Positions 7,227 to 10,442 of a stretch of 10,442 nucleotides of DNA are shown one piece after another. The stretch comes from Candidatus Zixiibacteriota bacterium (GTDB lineage: Bacteria; Zixibacteria; MSB-5A5; GN15; JAAZOE01). Numbering within the stretch: the stretch's first letter is position 1; each line of letters starts with the position of its first letter. A model generated the notes under the pieces. The model was given only the letters and a program-made list of their open reading frames with translations. It was not told the origin of the DNA and did no database searches. The stretch lies in contig JAUUYJ010000066.1 in NCBI GenBank assembly GCA_030588275.1, positions 1 through 10,442 on the forward strand, written 5' to 3'. Made by a program: the position numbers and the translations under genes.

Positions 7227-7265
7227 TGATGATCTAATTACCAACTCTCGCAAACAGAATAATTT

Positions 7266-7289
7266 ACTCGTCCGCATCCTGCGGAGAGT
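7266..7289. terminator. Possible bidirectional hairpin between convergent genes
   Basis: ACTC-g-TCCGCA (7266-7276), loop TCC, then TGCGGA-GAGT (7280-7289) form a 10-bp stem with one bulged G, in the 95-base gap where the methyltransferase and the minus-strand gene converge. No T run follows on either strand, so it is not a standard intrinsic terminator. Confidence 0.4.
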
Positions 7290-7321
7290 GGTCCAGTTGA
7301 AACAGAAAATCTCAAACCATC

Positions 7322-8572
7322 CTATGTCGTAGGGGGTGGTGGCGCGGGTGGCACAGGCGGGATGGGCGGCGTGGGTGGCGCAACTGGTGGTTGAGGTGTC
7401 GATAGAAAATCAGGATTTGCCGGATCGTCATGGGAACTGTTGCATTGACGAATTCCTAAAAGAATCGCCCCAAAGCCAAAGAAGAGTGTCCCCAAATAAA
7501 CAAACCATCCAATAACAGGAATCCAGAAAAGGAAAGTAATGATGGCCAGCCCAAGAATAAATGACCAACCCTGCTTTGGATATTTTCCGAGAAGGCGATT
7601 GAAAATCAGTCGTCCGACCGCCAACGCGACATATATTTTAGACAGATAGAAAAATATCGTATAGGCAAACATCAAAATAATAGATGCCGGTGTTCCAACC
7701 ACGGTCGGCAAAAGAATAAGAATCGCCAGGGGACCTATAAGCACCGCCGTCGACCCGACGCCGAGGGTGCGAAGGGGAGCCTCAATTATCATCGTCGTCG
7801 AAGTTCGAGAATGTTGTCCGAAAATTCCAATAACTATCAAACCGGTGACCAACGTTGCTAAAAACAGAATAATCCTAAGAGCGATCGGAATACCATCGCC
7901 GTCATCAGAATCATAATCTTTGTCATCTGGCTTGACCTCAATCCAATCAATCTCTCCACCGATAACCACGTCATCATCTATCTTTAATTCTTTTTTGCTC
8001 TTATACTTAAAATCTCCAGTAATTTCGGCGGGGGATAACAGCGTTATCCGGTTCGATTCGATATCGACATTACCGTTGATCTTTCCAGATATAACAACCT
8101 GGTCACCTCTGATAATCAAATCCCCTCCAATGGTTCCGGAGATTGATATATCGCTACCCATAACCATCGCGTCCCGACCAACCCAGGCAGAACGGCCGAT
8201 TTCTAAATCGCTGGCCATGACGATCAGGTTTTCATAAATTTGCCCGTCGATAGTGACCCGTTGAGCGAACAGTCGAGCGGAGTGGTGGACTATGCCACGA
8301 ATCGTGGCAAACTGGGTTCCCGAATTCAGGTTCCCCCCAACCTCACCCGACATAGTGTACCGCTTGGCGCCAATTGATAGATCGTTGGCAACATAACCAT
8401 CAATGACCGCTTCTTCACAACCGAGATAGAGGTCATCAGCAAGACTGTCACCCTGCGCGGAGACGTAGCGATCTTCACCTACAAAAACCGAGGCAGAAGA
8501 TGATTGCGCAGTAACCAATAAAGCAAACGCCAGGATCAGTAATAAAGAACATCTGTTTTTGTTTTGCGCCAT
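7322..8572 (-). CDS. Exported bactofilin-like beta-helix protein with polytopic membrane domain and proline-rich tail
   Basis: The 416-residue protein starts with a signal peptide (positive N-terminus, hydrophobic run about 9-21, then SSSAS). Residues 35-210 are a run of short beta-helix turns alternating hydrophobic and Gly/Asn/Asp positions, such as ISGTIGGDLIIRGDQVVISG and INGNVDIESNRI. This pattern is shared with bactofilins and other polymer-forming proteins. An acidic linker (DDKDYDSDDGDG, 216-227) leads to a membrane part with about four segments: 229-251, 271-292, 298-320 and 336-373, the last long enough to cross twice. The tail 391-416 is almost all Pro with Ala, Thr and Val. The repeat part should face the periplasm. 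It may form or organise an envelope scaffold; the role is unknown. The ATG at 8572 has AAGGGTG five bases upstream; a GTG at 8593 lacks support. Confidence 0.85.
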   Translation of the reverse strand: MAQNKNRCSLLLILAFALLVTAQSSSASVFVGEDRYVSAQGDSLADDLYLGCEEAVIDGYVANDLSIGAKRYTMSGEVGGNLNSGTQFATIRGIVHHSARLFAQRVTIDGQIYENLIVMASDLEIGRSAWVGRDAMVMGSDISISGTIGGDLIIRGDQVVISGKINGNVDIESNRITLLSPAEITGDFKYKSKKELKIDDDVVIGGEIDWIEVKPDDKDYDSDDGDGIPIALRIILFLATLVTGLIVIGIFGQHSRTSTTMIIEAPLRTLGVGSTAVLIGPLAILILLPTVVGTPASIILMFAYTIFFYLSKIYVALAVGRLIFNRLLGKYPKQGWSFILGLAIITFLFWIPVIGWFVYLGTLFFGFGAILLGIRQCNSSHDDPANPDFLSTPQPPVAPPTPPIPPVPPAPPPPTT

Positions 8573-8577
8573 AATTA

Positions 8578-8584
8578 CACCCTT
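8578..8584 (-). promoter_or_regulatory. Ribosome binding site that sets the beta-helix gene start at 8572
   Basis: On the minus strand AAGGGTG lies 5 bases before the ATG at 8572-8570. The upstream GTG at 8593 has only an AT-rich sequence before it, and this site would then lie inside the coding region. Confidence 0.75.
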
Positions 8585-8657
8585 GTTATCCACTTCTATA
8601 ATTACGATCTAAATCTCGCCAGGTTGCATAACAGTTATAAATCTGGCCTGAAGGGAA

Positions 8658-8686
8658 AAATTAATGACAAATTGTTCAACTGGCAA
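8658..8686 (-). promoter_or_regulatory. Candidate promoter of the beta-helix membrane protein gene
   Basis: On the minus strand TTGCCA (8686-8681) and TAATTT (8663-8658) are separated by 17 bases. The -35 is one mismatch from TTGACA by class but the -10 is poor. It would give a leader of about 80 bases. Confidence 0.3.
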
Positions 8687-8708
8687 CCAAAATCGGCTAA
8701 GTAATAGC

Positions 8709-8748
8709 TTTCCATCTCTTTACTCTTCTCCCTCCTCTTTTTGTCTCC
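8709..8748. other. Pyrimidine-rich tract (purine-rich on the minus strand)
   Basis: Of 40 bases, 37 are C or T on the plus strand; purines occur only at 8714, 8722 and 8743. Bases 8723-8742 are 20 uninterrupted pyrimidines. It abuts the dyad at 8748. On the minus strand it reads as GAGGAGGGAG-type sequence, similar to strong ribosome sites. Confidence 0.8.
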
Positions 8749-8764
8749 ATCAATCTAATTGATG
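8748..8764. promoter_or_regulatory. Perfect dyad, probable operator between divergent genes
   Basis: CATCAAT (8748-8754), spacer CTA and ATTGATG (8758-8764) form an exact 7-3-7 inverted repeat in the middle of the divergent gap. Two GTCTC copies (8743-8747 and 8764-8768) flank it in direct orientation. The size and symmetry fit a site for a dimeric regulator of one or both neighbours. No regulator gene is in the window. Confidence 0.5.
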
Positions 8765-8902
8765 TCTCAGATTGCTAAATATAACCCAAAAGAGAGCCAT
8801 CAGTCGGATATTTCACTTATCTGTAATTCATTATAGTTGAAAGGGTTAATTTTTCTCCTGCATCATCCGATACAGTTATTAAGACTGCCAGGATGAACGT
8901 AT

Positions 8903-10442
8903 ATGAAATTATTGCATCTTGATTCGCGATCAATATTACCGCGAGTTGACTTTTTACATCTTGTTGCCCGCTTCATCGTCGTCGCGGGTATTATCGCGTT
9001 TCTGTTTTTCGGTGACTACTCCAAAGACAGCTTCTATCCCATATTGTCAATTCTTGGCGTCGAACTGATCGTCGCGGCTGGTTCCTGGTTTGTCTCCCGC
9101 TACTATCGCAAAGCTCTGACCATTTTCCATTTGTCTTCCATTCTGATCGACGTTGTTCTTTTGACCGCCCTAACCTATTACACCGGAGGGATTGGGTCAC
9201 AGTTTACTCTGTTTTACTTACTCTCAATCGCCCTAGGTGCATACATTATGTCCCCTGCCGGAACCTTAATGTTTTGTGGGTTCATTACCGGGTGCTATGT
9301 TTTGGGGAATTACGACTCTCTCGGTGCCTACAACCCCTTGCACTTGGCTATCCGGATCGTCTTTTTCTGGTTTTATGCCGCCATAATAAATTACGTTTCC
9401 GAATATATTCGTCGCTCGGAAACCCGGCTTCTCAAACTGTTTAATACTCTCAACCGCCGCACCAGTGAGTTGGAAAAAATTCATGCCCAGTTGGAAATGG
9501 TTTACGAAAATAGTCGCGTTCTTGGCGGTATCCTGAATTACGAAGAAATCCCGAATGAAATTTTGAAAATTGGTGAAAAGGTTCTCGACTATCCCTCACT
9601 TGGTCTCATGCTTCATAACCCAGCCGGCGACTTAGTCTATCATGGCCGGCTAATATCTGGCCAGGCGAATACTCTTCTCAAACCGGTCGACCGACTCAAG
9701 TGCGAGTTGGCCTACCGGGTTTCTCAGGGTGCCGAATCGGTTCGGGTTATCGATCTGACAACTCGAGATGATTACGATCCGCTCCTGAAACAGGCCCAGT
9801 CGGCAATGTTGGTTCCGATGATTACGCATGGCCGTGTAACTGGCCTTCTGGTGGCGGAATCACCCCGCAAAGCGGCCTTTGAGGAACGGGATGAAGAATT
9901 CCTCTCAGTTCTGGCTCGCTCGGCGGCGATGGCGATTGAAAATGCCTCACTTCACAGGCAGATGGAAGAACTAACCATCATCGATGAACTGACCAATGTA
10001 CATAACTACCGCTTTTTCTCAGAGAAAATCGAGGAAGAAAAAAGGCGGGCGGTGCGCTACGATCAGCCGTTATCGCTTATTATGCTCGATATCGATTGGT
10101 TTAAAAAATTCAACGATAATTATGGGCATGAGGTTGGCAATCAGGTTTTGGTCCACCTTGTCGAAGTTATCCAGGTTCATATTCGGGATGTTGATATCCT
10201 GTGTCGCTATGGTGGTGAAGAATTTATTGTCATTTTACCGCTGACTACCGAACGGGAAGCGTTGGTCATCGCTAAGCGGATAAGAGTAGAAGTCGAAGAG
10301 GCACTTTTTTCCGGTCATTCCAAACAGCCCGATCTCAGGGTTACGGTTTCGGTTGGGGTCAGTAGTTTCCCCGAAAACGGTTTGAACGAAAAAGAACTGA
10401 TCAACGCCGTCGATCAGGCGATGTATCGAGCCAAAGGATCAG
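8903..10442 (+). CDS. Membrane diguanylate cyclase: six-TM sensor, GAF, GGDEF (3' partial)
   Basis: The frame is open from ATG 8903 to the window end, 513 visible residues with no stop. The ATG has CAGGA at 8889-8893, and a stop lies in frame just upstream (8894-8896), so the start is secure. Residues 17-168 give about six membrane segments (17-36, 45-65, 72-92, 99-115, 119-135, 147-168). The YYTGGIGSQFTLFYLL segment (92-107) resembles the sensor part of PilS-type kinases. A short coiled coil (171-205) leads to a GAF domain (about 205-348, ending ARSAAMAIENASL). The GGDEF domain starts at DELTNVHNYRFF (361-372), continues with MLDIDWFKKFND (394-405) and has the active-site loop YGGEEF (436-441). 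R428 and D431 form the RxxD inhibitory site. It should make cyclic di-GMP from GTP and be product-inhibited. About one helix-strand of the GGDEF domain or more is missing at the right end. Confidence 0.95.
   Translation, partial: MKLLHLDSRSILPRVDFLHLVARFIVVAGIIAFLFFGDYSKDSFYPILSILGVELIVAAGSWFVSRYYRKALTIFHLSSILIDVVLLTALTYYTGGIGSQFTLFYLLSIALGAYIMSPAGTLMFCGFITGCYVLGNYDSLGAYNPLHLAIRIVFFWFYAAIINYVSEYIRRSETRLLKLFNTLNRRTSELEKIHAQLEMVYENSRVLGGILNYEEIPNEILKIGEKVLDYPSLGLMLHNPAGDLVYHGRLISGQANTLLKPVDRLKCELAYRVSQGAESVRVIDLTTRDDYDPLLKQAQSAMLVPMITHGRVTGLLVAESPRKAAFEERDEEFLSVLARSAAMAIENASLHRQMEELTIIDELTNVHNYRFFSEKIEEEKRRAVRYDQPLSLIMLDIDWFKKFNDNYGHEVGNQVLVHLVEVIQVHIRDVDILCRYGGEEFIVILPLTTEREALVIAKRIRVEVEEALFSGHSKQPDLRVTVSVGVSSFPENGLNEKELINAVDQAMYRAKGS

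Larger units (their letters stand above)
8573..8902. other. Divergent intergenic region
   Basis: This 330-base AT-rich gap separates the minus-strand beta-helix gene from the plus-strand diguanylate cyclase gene. It holds a weak minus-strand promoter candidate, the small dyad ATAAC-A-GTTAT (8628-8638), a pyrimidine tract (8709-8748) and the perfect dyad at 8748-8764. I see no convincing plus-strand promoter and no gene with good support. Confidence 0.7.

Noticed and set aside
8573..8593. GTG at 8593 as the start of the beta-helix gene
   Set aside because: It has no ribosome site, and the AAGGGTG within this stretch clearly serves the ATG at 8572.
8893..8922. Short frame from the ATG at 8893
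   Set aside because: It ends after nine codons and only overlaps the ribosome site of the diguanylate cyclase gene.
9996..10244. Plus-strand 82-codon frame inside the GGDEF region
   Set aside because: It is out of frame with the conserved GGEEF-coding sequence and shows no motif.
1..10442. CRISPR arrays, tRNAs, insertion sequences or phage genes
   Set aside because: I saw no regularly spaced repeats, cloverleaf sequence, transposase motif or terminal inverted repeats with target duplication anywhere in the window.

Overview
The window holds six protein-coding genes, two of them cut by the window ends, and no tRNA, rRNA, CRISPR array or insertion sequence that I can see. The cell type suggested is a Gram-negative, diderm bacterium of the Fibrobacteres-Chlorobi-Bacteroidetes neighbourhood, most likely a candidate phylum such as Zixibacteria or a relative. 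This is an inference. It rests on the Por-secretion (type IX) C-terminal sorting domain with its NYPNPFNP motif, on an exported lipoprotein, and on a bactofilin-like repeat membrane protein. No marker gene fixes the taxonomy.

Layout. (1) 1-1961, plus strand: C-terminal part of a large secreted protein with at least two Ig-like repeats, a low-homology middle part and a type IX sorting domain. (2) 1962-2318: AT-rich gap with two promoter candidates; the one next to the following gene is a near-consensus sigma-70 promoter with a hairpin at its predicted start point. (3) 2319-4544, plus: a cytoplasmic clan-A glycosidase that mixes GH35 and GH42 features, closed by a strong intrinsic terminator. 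(4) 4768-7226, plus: a probable two-gene operon of a lipoprotein gamma-glutamyltranspeptidase and a class I SAM-dependent methyltransferase. (5) 7322-8572, minus: an exported protein with bactofilin-like beta-helix repeats, a polytopic membrane domain and a proline-rich tail. (6) 8903 to the window end, plus: a six-TM, GAF, GGDEF diguanylate cyclase that is still open at 10442. Genes 5 and 6 diverge from a 330-bp regulatory gap that holds a perfect 7-3-7 dyad and a 40-base pyrimidine tract.

The genes do not form one obvious pathway. The common thread is the cell envelope and surface: a secreted adhesin-like or enzyme-associated protein, a membrane-tethered glutathione/gamma-glutamyl peptidase, a beta-helical membrane protein and a membrane sensor that makes cyclic di-GMP. 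The glycosidase is a separate transcription unit. I found no clear undescribed multi-gene system. The points most worth a second look are the glycosidase with altered active-site motifs, the polymer-forming membrane protein with the polyproline tail, the PilS-like membrane domain on a diguanylate cyclase, and the hairpins and dyads in the intergenic gaps.
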